The translations under genes were made by a program, and so were the position numbers. Shown one piece after another: positions 30,355 through 39,212 of a stretch of 64,000 nt of DNA. The first letter of the stretch is position 1; each line of letters opens with the position of its first letter. This DNA comes from Corynebacterium sp. MSK008 (lineage in GTDB: Bacteria; Actinomycetota; Actinomycetes; Mycobacteriales; Mycobacteriaceae), in the NCBI RefSeq assembly GCF_030232585.1, contig NZ_JASPJX010000001.1:248001-312000 (forward strand). Reading direction: 5' to 3'. The notes under the pieces are model-generated. The model searched no databases. It saw only the letters and a list, made by a program, of their open reading frames with translations, and was not told where the DNA came from.

Positions 30355-31684
30355 CTGGCAACCAGCAAAACCACGTTCGATGGGCCGCGAGATCCTGATG
30401 CTCGCCCTGCCCGCGCTCGGCGTCCTGGCGGCTAACCCGCTGTATCTGCTTCTGGATACCGCGGTGGTGGGCCGGCTCGGCACCGCCGAGCTCGCAGCGC
30501 TTGCGGCGGGTGCGGCGATCCAGTCCACGGTGACGACGCAGCTGACGTTTTTGTCCTACGGCACCACAGCGCGTAGCTCGCGGTTTTTCGGCGCGGGCCA
30601 GCGCGACAAGGCGGTGGCGGAGGGGGTGCAGGCCACGTGGGTGGCGCTAGGCGTCGGCACGCTGCTTGCGGTCATCGTCGGGCTGTTCGCGCAACCTCTC
30701 GCCCAAGCGCTTGCCGGCGACTATGAGACGAGCGTGCGCGCGGCCCAGTGGATGCGCGTGGCCGTTTTCGCCGTGCCGTTGACGCTTGCGATCATGGCCG
30801 GCAACGGCTGGATGCGCGGGGTGCAAAACACCAAGCTGCCGTTTTACCTGACACTGTGCGGGTTGATCCCAGGCGCGATTCTGCTGCCGATCCTGGTGGG
30901 GCGCTACGGGCTCGTCGGCTCGGCGGTGTCCAACGTGATTGGCATGGGGATTACCGCCGCGCTGTTCGTGGTGGTGCTGGTGCGTGAGAATGCCAGGTAC
31001 GGCGGCAGCTGGGCGCCACGGTGGAGCGTGATCAAGCGCCAGCTGGTGCTGGGCCGGGACCTGATTTTGCGCTCGCTGTCTTTCCAGGTCTCGCTTCTCG
31101 CCGCCGCGGCTGTGGCCGGCCGGATCGGGGTGGTGGCGCTGGCGGCGCACCAGCTCATGCTGCAGCTGTGGAACTTCCTCACGCTCGTGCTGGACTCGTT
31201 GGCGATCGCGGCGCAGACGCTGACCGGCTCCGCGCTGGGCCGCGGAGGGGCGCAGCAGGCCCGTGCCGTGGGCCTGCAGGCGCTGAAGTACTCGATGGTG
31301 TTCGCGGTGGCGCTGTCAGCCGTGTTCGCGGTGTTCGCTGTGCCGATCCAGAGCATTTTTACGTCGGACCCGGAGGTCGTCGAGACGCTGCGGGTTCCCT
31401 GGTTCCTGCTCATCGGGATGATCCTGGTTGGCGGGGCGGTCTTCGCCCTCGATGGCGTGCTGCTCGGTGCCGCCGACGCCGCATTCCTGCGTAACCTCAC
31501 GCTGTTTTCGCTGCTCGGGGTGGCGCTGCCGATCATCCTGGCCTCCGGGGCGTTCGGCTGGGGGCTGACCGGCATCTGGGTCGGGCAGCTCGCCCAGGTC
31601 GTCGCGCGATTGATTGGCGTGGTGTGGAGATTCCGCTCAATGCGATGGGCCGTGTCTGGTGTGGATGGTAAAAATGAGGAATGA
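30347..31684 (+). CDS. dinF: MATE-family multidrug/Na+ efflux protein, DinF type
   Basis: Twelve-helix antiporter. 445 residues from ATG 30347, with MATE features such as N-P-L-Y-L-L-L-D-T-A-V-V-G-R-L-G in helix 1 and L-A-A-H-Q in the second half. It overlaps nrnA and is overlapped by the phosphoesterase gene, so it lies inside an operon, as dinF (Rv2836c) does in mycobacteria. Substrate not readable. Confidence 0.9.
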   Translation: MSNWQPAKPRSMGREILMLALPALGVLAANPLYLLLDTAVVGRLGTAELAALAAGAAIQSTVTTQLTFLSYGTTARSSRFFGAGQRDKAVAEGVQATWVALGVGTLLAVIVGLFAQPLAQALAGDYETSVRAAQWMRVAVFAVPLTLAIMAGNGWMRGVQNTKLPFYLTLCGLIPGAILLPILVGRYGLVGSAVSNVIGMGITAALFVVVLVRENARYGGSWAPRWSVIKRQLVLGRDLILRSLSFQVSLLAAAAVAGRIGVVALAAHQLMLQLWNFLTLVLDSLAIAAQTLTGSALGRGGAQQARAVGLQALKYSMVFAVALSAVFAVFAVPIQSIFTSDPEVVETLRVPWFLLIGMILVGGAVFALDGVLLGAADAAFLRNLTLFSLLGVALPIILASGAFGWGLTGIWVGQLAQVVARLIGVVWRFRSMRWAVSGVDGKNEE

Positions 31685-32481
31685 CCACCACGCTCTGGGC
31701 CGTCAGCGACCTGCACGCGGCGGTGAAGCGCAACGGCCCGAAAATAGACGCAATCCAGCCGACGGACCCCTCAGACTGGCTCATCGTCGCGGGTGACGTC
31801 GCCGAGCGCCCGGAGCTGATCATCCAAGTGATGAAAGAGCTGGCCAACCGCTTCGACACCGTGGTGTGGGTGCCCGGCAACCACGAGCTGTTCTGCCGTT
31901 CCGCGGACAGGCACCGGGGCCGCGAGAAGTACACGATGCTGGTGCAGGCCATGCGCGCAATCGGTGTGATCACCCCGGAGGACCGCTACCCGGTCTTCGG
32001 CGGGGTAACCATCTGCCCGCTTTTTACCCTCTACGACTACTCGTTCCGCGCCCGCAACCTCACCGTGGAAGAAGCGCTCGCCGCCGCGCACGAAAACAAC
32101 GTGGTGATGACCGACGAGGTCGCCATCGCCCCCTTCGTGGACATCCGCGCCTGGTGCTGGGACCGGCTGGCGTACACCACCAAGCGGCTTTCCCGTATCA
32201 ACGGACCCACAATCCTGATCAACCACTGGCCACTGGTGCAGGAACCGGTGCAGCGCATGCAGTGGTCCGATATCGCACTGTGGTGCGGCACCCGACACAC
32301 GCGAACCTGGGCCCAGCGCTACAACGCGAAAGCGGTCGTGTACGGTCACCTGCATATGCCGGGGGTGACAACTGTCGACGGAATCGAGCACATCGAAGCG
32401 TCTCTCGGCTATCCGCGCGAATGGGAGCGATTCCCATCCGCGCAGCCGTTCCCGTACCCGGTCATGGAGGTTGAGCAGTGA
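31681..32481 (+). CDS. Calcineurin-like metallophosphoesterase
   Basis: A 266-residue phosphoesterase with the family motifs V-S-D-L-H, G-D-V-A-E-R, G-N-H-E, and C-terminal Y-G-H-L-H. It overlaps the MATE gene (ATGA) and is followed by pptT. In mycobacteria a similar gene (Rv2795c) lies directly upstream of pptT; there the product has been reported to remove phosphopantetheine from carrier proteins (PptH), so an ACP hydrolase role is plausible here. Confidence 0.88.
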   Translation: MTTTLWAVSDLHAAVKRNGPKIDAIQPTDPSDWLIVAGDVAERPELIIQVMKELANRFDTVVWVPGNHELFCRSADRHRGREKYTMLVQAMRAIGVITPEDRYPVFGGVTICPLFTLYDYSFRARNLTVEEALAAAHENNVVMTDEVAIAPFVDIRAWCWDRLAYTTKRLSRINGPTILINHWPLVQEPVQRMQWSDIALWCGTRHTRTWAQRYNAKAVVYGHLHMPGVTTVDGIEHIEASLGYPREWERFPSAQPFPYPVMEVEQ

Positions 32482-33143
32482 TGCAAGACGTCGCGCTGTT
32501 CCCTCCCGAGGCACGCTGCGTGTTCTACCTGACCGGTGATTCGACTGATGCTGTCGACCTGACCCGCTACGAGGACCTCCACCCCGACGAGCGCAACGAG
32601 GTCAGCGCCGCAGTGGACGTGCGCAAAGGCGAATTCGGCGATGCCCGCTGGTGCGCGCACCAAGCGCTGCGCGAACTCGGCGTGGAATCAGCCGGGGCCA
32701 TCCTGCGAGGGGAGAGGGGCATGCCGCTGTGGCCGGAGGGGTTCACCGGCTCCCTCACGCACACCGACGGGTTGCGCGCCGCCGTAGCCGCCTCCACCCG
32801 GCACGTGCACTCCATGGGCCTGGACGCCGAGCCAGCCGAGCCGCTCCCGGACGGAGTGCTGCGGTCCATCGCCAGTGCTTCCGAGATATCGATGGTGCAG
32901 CGCCTCCAGGCCGACGGCTACACATGGGCCGACCGCCTGCTGTTTTGCGCCAAAGAAGCCACCTACAAGTGCTGGTACCCGATGACCCGGCGCTGGCTGG
33001 ACTTCGACGAAGCCGAAATCGAGCTGCGCACCGACGGGTCCTTCACCTCCCGGCTTTTGGCCCGCCCAGCCCCGGTGCCGCTGTTCGAGGGCCGCTGGGT
33101 TGAGCGCTGCGGCTACGTGGTCACCTCCACCTACGTGCGGTAG
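32481..33143 (+). CDS. pptT: 4'-phosphopantetheinyl transferase, PptT type
   Basis: Transfers phosphopantetheine from CoA to acyl and peptidyl carrier proteins; needed for mycolic acid and siderophore synthesis. Sfp-type motifs: G-L-D-A-E-P (metal) and F-C-A-K-E-A-T-Y-K. 220 residues from ATG 32481 (GTG directly before). Translationally linked to the phosphoesterase. Adjacent genes for opposing reactions would set carrier-protein activation. Confidence 0.92.
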   Translation: MQDVALFPPEARCVFYLTGDSTDAVDLTRYEDLHPDERNEVSAAVDVRKGEFGDARWCAHQALRELGVESAGAILRGERGMPLWPEGFTGSLTHTDGLRAAVAASTRHVHSMGLDAEPAEPLPDGVLRSIASASEISMVQRLQADGYTWADRLLFCAKEATYKCWYPMTRRWLDFDEAEIELRTDGSFTSRLLARPAPVPLFEGRWVERCGYVVTSTYVR

Positions 33144-33172
33144 CGCGGGAGGGGCGGGGGCGTCTCTCGGCA

Positions 33173-33266
33173 CCGGCCCCGACCGCCCCAGCCAGCCCCG
33201 AGCGCTGCCCCCAGCCGGCCCCGACCGCCCCAGCCAGCCCCGAGCGCTGCCCCCAGCCGGCCCCGG
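33173..33266. repeat. Tandem direct repeat, 42-bp unit, about 2.2 copies
   Basis: Unit starting CCGGCCCCGACCGCCCC at 33173 is repeated exactly at 33215, with about 10 bases of a third copy from 33257. C-rich on the plus strand. It lies between convergent pptT and truB, next to a palindromic element, in a region without genes. A simple slippage-type minisatellite is likely. Confidence 0.9.
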
Positions 33267-33274
33267 CGTCTGTT

Positions 33275-33340
33275 TCCAGCTACAAGGATCCAGCTAATCG
33301 CTATATTTTGGACGATAGCTGGGTCTTACTAGCTGGATCC
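33275..33340. repeat. Nested palindromic element, copy A
   Basis: Left arm 33275-33300 starts TCCAGCTACAAGGATCC and the right arm 33313-33337 is its imperfect inverse; TCCAGCTA occurs twice per arm. The loop is ATATTTTGGA. The arms match those at 56408 and 60738. Lies between the convergent pptT and truB genes. Confidence 0.85.
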
Positions 33341-33473
33341 GCGGGATTGGGGGGGGCAGGCGCGGGAGATCGGGGCGCGGAGGTCGGCGCGGGCTGGGGG
33401 CCAAGCGAGGGGGGACCGGATGGAGACCGGGATTGAGACCGAGCGAGGGCGCGCAGCCGCCCAGACCGCGCCC

Positions 33474-34367
33474 CTACAGCGTCGAGGGGCGCGCCACGAA
33501 CACTGTGGCCAGGCGTTTGCCCTTCTCCTTGACCAGCGCCACCGCGCGTCCGTCCGGGCCCACCGCCGCGTGGACGCCTTTGAGCCCGCGCGGCTCCAGC
33601 CACTTGCCCATGGCCAGCGCGTCGTACTCTTCGGTCGTCACGTCGAGCACCGGCCACGCGCGAACTAGCGCCTCGTCCAGGCTCAGGGACAGCTCGGCGG
33701 CGTCCTCGAGCTGGTCGAGGGTGCGTGCGTCGGTGAGGGAGAAGGAGCCGACGCGTGAGCGTCGTAAGGCAATCAAATGCCCCCCGACACCGAGGGCGGC
33801 GCCGAGGTCGCGCCCGAGCGAGCGGATGTAGGTGCCGGAGGAGCAGTGCACGCGCGCATCGACGTCCACGAACTCTCCGTCGCGGCGGATCTCGCCCAGC
33901 TCAAACGCGTGGATGGTCACTTCGCGCGCGGGGATGTCCACCTCCTCGCCGGCGCGCACCAGCTCGTGCGCGCGCCGCCCGCCGATCTTGATCGCGGACA
34001 CCTTCGACGGCACCTGCATGATCGTGCCGGTCAGCTTCGCCACCTCGGCGCGGATCGCCTCATCAGTCACGCCAGAGGCATCATGCTTTTCGACGATCGC
34101 GCCCTCGGCATCATCCGTCGTCGTCGACGCGCCCAGACGGATGGTGGTTTCGTACACCTTGTCCTCCGCCACCAGGTGGGCTAGCAGCTTCGTGCCGCGC
34201 TCGATGCCCGCCACCAGCACCCCGGTCGCCATGGGGTCGAGCGTGCCCGCGTGGCCGACTTTGCGGGTGCCGAAGAAGCGGCGCAGGCGTGCGACAACGT
34301 CGTGGCTGGTCATGCCAGCAGGCTTGTCCACGACGACGATTCCGGAAGTGGCGAGGGGATCGTTCAT
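33474..34367 (-). CDS. truB: tRNA pseudouridine-55 synthase
   Basis: Converts U55 of tRNA to pseudouridine. Motifs: D-K-P-A-G-M-T-S-H, G-H-A-G-T-L-D-P-M-A-T-G-V-L with the catalytic Asp, and R-V-H-C-S-S-G-T-Y-I-R. 297 residues. CATAAT lies 8 nt before the ATG. Divergent from ribF. Confidence 0.95.
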   Translation of the reverse strand: MNDPLATSGIVVVDKPAGMTSHDVVARLRRFFGTRKVGHAGTLDPMATGVLVAGIERGTKLLAHLVAEDKVYETTIRLGASTTTDDAEGAIVEKHDASGVTDEAIRAEVAKLTGTIMQVPSKVSAIKIGGRRAHELVRAGEEVDIPAREVTIHAFELGEIRRDGEFVDVDARVHCSSGTYIRSLGRDLGAALGVGGHLIALRRSRVGSFSLTDARTLDQLEDAAELSLSLDEALVRAWPVLDVTTEEYDALAMGKWLEPRGLKGVHAAVGPDGRAVALVKEKGKRLATVFVARPSTL

Positions 34368-34384
34368 GCCACGCGATTATGCCG

Positions 34385-34390
34385 TACTGT
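34385..34390 (+). promoter_or_regulatory. Candidate -10 box TACTGT, leaderless ribF
   Basis: TACTGT is 7 nt before GTG 34398. The GTG start of ribF is supported by this spacing and by the absence of a ribosome-binding site. No FMN riboswitch is present in the 30-bp gap. Confidence 0.5.
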
Positions 34391-34397
34391 GTTCGCC

Positions 34398-35366
34398 GTG
34401 GATATTCTGCGCGGGCTTTCGAGTGCGCCGGATTCCTTCGCGGAAACCGGCACGGTGGTCACTATCGGTGTGTTCGACGGAGTGCACCGGGGCCACCAGC
34501 TGCTCATTTCCAAAGCGGTGGAGACCGCGCGCGAGCTCGGCGTGCCGTGCGTGGTGATGACCTTCGACCCGCACCCCGTAACCATTTTCGCCCCGGAACG
34601 CGCGCCTAGGGCGCTGATGCCTCTCGACGAGCGCGCCCGCCACATCGCCGACCTCGGCGTGGACGCACTGCTGGTCATCGACTTCCGCGAAGAGCTGGCG
34701 GGCCTGACGCCCGCGCAGTACATGGACGACGTGCTGGTTTCCACCCTGGGCGCGAAGCATGTGCTGGTGGGGGAGAACTTCACCTTCGGCCGCGACGCCG
34801 CCGGCACCGCCACCGACATGGCGCAGCTGGGGGAGCAGGCGGGCGTGGACGTGACCATCGTCAAGCTGCTGGGTGAGGGCGAGGTGCGGATTTGCTCGAC
34901 TGCCATCCGCGACCACCTCTCCGGCGGCGACGTCGCCTTGGCCACGGATTTTATGGGCCGGCCGTTCTCCGTCATCGCGCCGATTGAGCGCGGCGCGGGC
35001 CGCGGCGGCAAGGAGCTGGGCTACCCGACGGCGAACCAGTACGCCTCCGACACCTCCGCGGTGCCCGCGGACGGCGTGTACGCGGGGTGGCTGACCATCA
35101 TCGATGACGGCGAGATCGACGGCGACATGCAACCCGGCGTGCGCTACCCGGCGGCTATTTCCGTGGGCACCAACCCCACGTTCGGCGACGCCCGGCGCAG
35201 CGTGGAGTCTTTCGTGCTGGACCGCGACGCGGACCTCTACGGACGGATGGCCCGCGTGGAGTTCGTGGAGAAGGTCCGCGACATGCTCAAGTTCAACTCC
35301 GTGGACGAGCTTTTGGAACACATGTCCCGCGACGTTTCTCGTACCCGCGATATTCTCGGGGCATGA
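34398..35366 (+). CDS. ribF: Bifunctional riboflavin kinase/FAD synthetase
   Basis: Makes FMN and FAD. N-terminal nucleotidyltransferase with G-V-F-D-G-V-H-R-G-H, and C-terminal flavokinase with G-K-E-L-G-Y-P-T-A-N. 322 residues from GTG 34398. Overlaps the nucleosidase gene by 4 nt. Confidence 0.95.
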   Translation: MDILRGLSSAPDSFAETGTVVTIGVFDGVHRGHQLLISKAVETARELGVPCVVMTFDPHPVTIFAPERAPRALMPLDERARHIADLGVDALLVIDFREELAGLTPAQYMDDVLVSTLGAKHVLVGENFTFGRDAAGTATDMAQLGEQAGVDVTIVKLLGEGEVRICSTAIRDHLSGGDVALATDFMGRPFSVIAPIERGAGRGGKELGYPTANQYASDTSAVPADGVYAGWLTIIDDGEIDGDMQPGVRYPAAISVGTNPTFGDARRSVESFVLDRDADLYGRMARVEFVEKVRDMLKFNSVDELLEHMSRDVSRTRDILGA

Positions 35367-36325
35367 CCACCAAGCTGATCCTGGATTTGGACACCGGCAT
35401 CGACGATGCCCTGGCTCTCGCGTACGCGCTCGCTTCGCCGGAAGTTGAACTTATCGGCGTGACCTGCACCTACGGCAACGTCGTGGTGGAGCAATCCGTG
35501 CGCAACACCCTGGCAATTCTGGAACTGTTCGGCCGCACGGATGTGCCGGTGTTTGCAGGTCCTGGGCACGCGCGCGCCAAGGACTCCTTCGAGGTCCAGG
35601 AAATCTCCGCGTTCATCCACGGCAAAAACGGTATTGGCGAGGCGGAGATCCCGGACGCCGCCCGCCAGGTGGAGGAGACCTCCGCCGTCGACTTCTTGGT
35701 TGAGTCGGTGGCGCAGTACGGCAACGATCTGCTGATCGTGCCCACCGGCCCGTCCACCACAATCGCCGCCGCGATCGAGGCGTCCAACGTGTTCCGCGAC
35801 GGCGCGCAGATTGTAATGATGGGCGGTGCGCTGACCGTGCCAGGCAACGTCACGGCGTGGTCGGAGGCGAACATCCACCAGGATCCGGAGGCGACGGACC
35901 TGATGTTCCGCAGCCTGCGCTACGTCACCATGATCGGCCTGGATGTCACCCTGAAGACGCTGCTGACCACGGCTGAGACCGCGAAGTGGTCCGCGCTGGG
36001 CACCACCGGCGGCAACTTCCTCGCGGACATCACGAACTACTACATCGACGCGTACAAGACCACCTCGCCGCACCTGGGCGGCTGCGGCCTGCACGACCCG
36101 CTTGCGGTGGCCGTGGCGATCAACCCGGGGCTGGTGGACACCTTGGGCATCAACATGAAGGTGGATGTGGAGGGTGAAACACGCGGGCGCACCATCGGCG
36201 ACGAGACCCGTCTCAACGACCAAGACAAGCACGCCGCCGTCGCCGTGCGGGTGGATACTGCCGGCTTCTTGGAGGAGTTCATGCGCCGGTTGACCGGTTT
36301 GGCCCGCGAGACCCCGGTCGTGTAA
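35363..36325 (+). CDS. Inosine-uridine-type ribonucleoside hydrolase
   Basis: Cleaves the N-glycosidic bond of ribonucleosides for base salvage. The N-terminal [12 protein letters not shown] is the calcium/ribose site of the family; a later I-H-Q-D-P-E-A-T-D and D-P-L-A-V complete it. 320 residues. Substrate could be pyrimidine (RihA/RihB-like) or purine nucleosides. Its start overlaps the ribF stop. Confidence 0.88.
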   Translation: MTTKLILDLDTGIDDALALAYALASPEVELIGVTCTYGNVVVEQSVRNTLAILELFGRTDVPVFAGPGHARAKDSFEVQEISAFIHGKNGIGEAEIPDAARQVEETSAVDFLVESVAQYGNDLLIVPTGPSTTIAAAIEASNVFRDGAQIVMMGGALTVPGNVTAWSEANIHQDPEATDLMFRSLRYVTMIGLDVTLKTLLTTAETAKWSALGTTGGNFLADITNYYIDAYKTTSPHLGGCGLHDPLAVAVAINPGLVDTLGINMKVDVEGETRGRTIGDETRLNDQDKHAAVAVRVDTAGFLEEFMRRLTGLARETPVV

Positions 36326-36428
36326 CGTCTCCCAAGGTCTTGCGCCAATTGACTGTGGTTCGCGGCAGTTGCGGCGCAGCGAAGACTTTTTCCGTAGAAC
36401 GCGAACTGAAACAACCAAGGAGTACCTC

Positions 36429-36698
<270 letters not shown>

Positions 36699-36735
36699 GC
36701 GTCGTCAAGCCGTCGCAAAGCTTCGGCCCAAAAAG

Positions 36736-36766
36736 AACGCCTCACCTGCGTGGTGGGGCGTTTTTT
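36736..36766 (+). terminator. Intrinsic terminator after rpsO
   Basis: AACGCCTCACC (36736-36746) pairs with GGTGGGGCGTT (36752-36762, one T-G pair), followed by TTTT. Separates rpsO from pnp. Confidence 0.88.
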
Positions 36767-36848
36767 GTTATCATCATTGGCCGTTGCATGAGAAACACGA
36801 CAAGGCGGCACCGATGATCGCCACGAACCTTCAAGGAGAGGGATCCTT

Positions 36849-39137
36849 TTGAGCAATTTCAAGCCAAAGAATGCTTTCGACGTCCACGTGGACGAGGAAT
36901 TTGGCATCACCGAGGCAGTAGCAACCTTGGACAACGGCGACTTCGGTTCGCGCACCATCCGTTTTGAAACGGGCCAGCTGGCCCGCCAGGCGGACGGCTC
37001 CGTAACCACTTACCTCGACGACGAGACGATGATGCTGGCCACCACGACCGCATCCAACCAGCCGCGCGAGGGCTTCGACTTCTTCCCGCTGACTGTGGAC
37101 GTGGAAGAGCGCATGTACGCAGCCGGCAAGATACCGGGCTCCTTCTTCCGCCGCGAAGGCCGTCCCTCCACCCAGGCGATCCTGGCGTGCCGCCTGATCG
37201 ACCGCCCGCTGCGCCCGACCTTTGTCAAGGGCCTGCGCAACGAGGTGCAGGTGGTTATCACCGTGCTCTCGCAGCACCCGGAGGAGTACTACGACGTCGT
37301 GGCCATCAACGGCGCGTCTGCCGCGACCCAGCTGTCGGGTCTGCCGGTCTCCGGCCCGGTAGGCGGCGTGCGCATGGCGCTGCTGGCAGACGACAAGCAC
37401 CCGGAGGGCCAGTGGGTGGCGTTCCCCAACCACGAGCAGCACGAGCGTTGCCTGTTCGAGATGGTTGTGGCCGGCCGCATGGTCGAGCGCAAGCGCGGCC
37501 GCAAGACCGAGGAAGACGTCGCCATCATGATGGTGGAGGCTGGTGCCGGCGTGAACGTGGTCAAGCAGATTGAGGCCGGCTACCCGGTACCGACTGAGTC
37601 CACCGTCGCCGAGGGCATCGAGGCCGCCAAGCCGTTCATTGAGACGCTGTGCCGCGCCCAGCGCGGCCTGGCAGACGAGATGGCCAAGGAGACCAAGGAG
37701 TTCCAGCTCTTCCCGGCGTACTCCGACAAGGTGTTCAATGCCGTGGAGAAGAAGGCGTCCAAGAAGCTGGGCAAGCTGCTCACCATCAAGGGCAAGGCCG
37801 AGCGCGACGAGGCCACCAACGAGTACATGGAAGACATCGAGGAGAGCCTTCTCGACGACTTCGACATCGACGACGATGACCGCGAGGAGTACGCGGCAGC
37901 GTCGAAGGAGATCCGCGCGGCCTACAACGCGCTGATGAAGCAGATCGTGCGCGAGAAGATCCTCGCCGAAGGCTTCCGCATCGACGGCCGCGGCGTGACC
38001 GACATCCGCGACCTCGAGGTCGAGGTCGAGCTCATCCCGCGCGCCCACGGATCCGCCCTGTTCGAGCGCGGCGAGACCCAGATTCTCGGCGTGACCACCC
38101 TGGACATGCTGAAGATGGAGCAGCACCTGGATTCTTTGCACCCGGAGGACTCCAAGCGCTACATCCACCACTACAACTTCCCGCCGTACTCCACCGGTGA
38201 GACCGGCCGCGTCGGTTCTCCGAAGCGCCGCGAGATCGGCCACGGCGCGCTCGCTGAGCGCGCGCTGCTGCCGGTGATCCCGTCGCGCGAGGACTTCCCG
38301 TACACCATCCGCCAGGTCTCGGAGGCGCTGGGCTCCAACGGCTCGACCTCCATGGGCTCGGTGTGCGCCTCCACGCTGTCGCTGTACAACGCGGGTGTGC
38401 CGCTGGCCGCCCCGGTGGCCGGCATCGCCATGGGCCTGGTCTCCGGCGAGGTCAACGGCGAGACCGAATACGTTGCGCTCACCGACATCCTGGGCGCCGA
38501 GGATGCGTTCGGCGACATGGACTTCAAGGTCGCCGGCACCCGCGAGTTCATCACCGCGCTGCAGCTGGACACCAAGCTCGACGGCATCCCGTCGAAGGTG
38601 CTGGCGGACGCGCTGAACCAGGCGCGCGACGCGCGCGACGCCATCCTGGACACCATGGCCGAGGTCATCGAGGGCCCGGATGAGATGAACTCGCTCGCCC
38701 CGAAGATCACCACCGTGAAGGTCCCCGTGTCCAAGATCGGCGAGGTCATCGGCCCGAAGGGCAAGACGATCAACCAGATCACCGAGGACACCGGCGCCGA
38801 GATCTCCATCGAGGACGACGGCACCGTGTTCGTCTCCGCCGCTTCCGGCGAGGCAGCGGACGCCGCGATTGAGAAGATCAACGCGATTGCCAACCCGCAG
38901 ATGCCGAAGGTGGGCGAGCGCTACCTAGGCACCGTGGTCAAGACCGTTGCGTTCGGCGCGTTCGTGTCCATCATGCCGGGCACCGACGGCCTAATCCACA
39001 TCTCCAACCTGGGTGGCAACACCCGCGTGGAAAACGTCGAGGACGTCATCAACGTCGGCGACAAGGTCGAGGTGGAGATCCGCGACATCGACAACCGCGG
39101 CAAGATCTCGTTGGTCCCGGTCGAGGACGGCGAGTAA
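36849..39137 (+). CDS. pnp: Polynucleotide phosphorylase (GpsI)
   Basis: 3'-5' phosphorolytic exoribonuclease; actinobacterial members were also described as guanosine pentaphosphate synthetase. Two RNase PH domains with a linking helical domain, then KH ([10 protein letters not shown]) and S1 (F-G-A-F-V-S) domains. 762 residues, with a TTG start at 36849 preceded by AAGGAGAG. A hairpin terminator follows. Confidence 0.95.
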   Translation: MSNFKPKNAFDVHVDEEFGITEAVATLDNGDFGSRTIRFETGQLARQADGSVTTYLDDETMMLATTTASNQPREGFDFFPLTVDVEERMYAAGKIPGSFFRREGRPSTQAILACRLIDRPLRPTFVKGLRNEVQVVITVLSQHPEEYYDVVAINGASAATQLSGLPVSGPVGGVRMALLADDKHPEGQWVAFPNHEQHERCLFEMVVAGRMVERKRGRKTEEDVAIMMVEAGAGVNVVKQIEAGYPVPTESTVAEGIEAAKPFIETLCRAQRGLADEMAKETKEFQLFPAYSDKVFNAVEKKASKKLGKLLTIKGKAERDEATNEYMEDIEESLLDDFDIDDDDREEYAAASKEIRAAYNALMKQIVREKILAEGFRIDGRGVTDIRDLEVEVELIPRAHGSALFERGETQILGVTTLDMLKMEQHLDSLHPEDSKRYIHHYNFPPYSTGETGRVGSPKRREIGHGALAERALLPVIPSREDFPYTIRQVSEALGSNGSTSMGSVCASTLSLYNAGVPLAAPVAGIAMGLVSGEVNGETEYVALTDILGAEDAFGDMDFKVAGTREFITALQLDTKLDGIPSKVLADALNQARDARDAILDTMAEVIEGPDEMNSLAPKITTVKVPVSKIGEVIGPKGKTINQITEDTGAEISIEDDGTVFVSAASGEAADAAIEKINAIANPQMPKVGERYLGTVVKTVAFGAFVSIMPGTDGLIHISNLGGNTRVENVEDVINVGDKVEVEIRDIDNRGKISLVPVEDGE

Positions 39138-39156
39138 ACCGACAGGTAGTCGTCGA

Positions 39157-39191
39157 AAAGCGGGCGCTCTCGTGGCGAGGGCGCCCGCTTT
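39157..39191 (+). terminator. Hairpin terminator after pnp
   Basis: AAAGCGGGCGC (39157-39167) pairs perfectly with GCGCCCGCTTT (39181-39191). The repeat word TTGCTTATCGACG begins two bases later. Confidence 0.85.
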
Positions 39192-39192
39192 C

Positions 39193-39205
39193 TTGCTTAT
39201 CGACG
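39193..39205. repeat. Copy of the TTGCTTATCGACG word
   Basis: Exact copy directly behind the pnp terminator and just before the end of the convergent aldehyde dehydrogenase gene. Confidence 0.8.
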
Positions 39206-39212
39206 TTTCACG

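Larger units (their letters stand above)
33144..33473. other. 330-bp gene-free region between pptT and truB
   Basis: Holds the 42-bp tandem repeat (33173-33266), palindromic element A (33275-33340) and a G-rich stretch with GGGGGGG at about 33350. No gene supported. The gap is long for two convergent genes and looks like a place where repeats accumulate. Confidence 0.7.

Noticed and set aside
33173..33266. Possible CRISPR array
   Set aside because: Head-to-tail copies with no spacers and no cas genes; a simple tandem repeat.
34378..34397. FMN riboswitch before ribF
   Set aside because: The gap between truB and ribF is only about 30 nt, too short; leaderless start instead.
36831..38243. Minus-strand open frame opposite pnp
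   Set aside because: Shadow of pnp; no ribosome-binding site or family motif.
39193..39205. Repeated word as part of an intrinsic terminator
   Set aside because: The pnp terminator is complete before it, and other copies are not next to hairpins.
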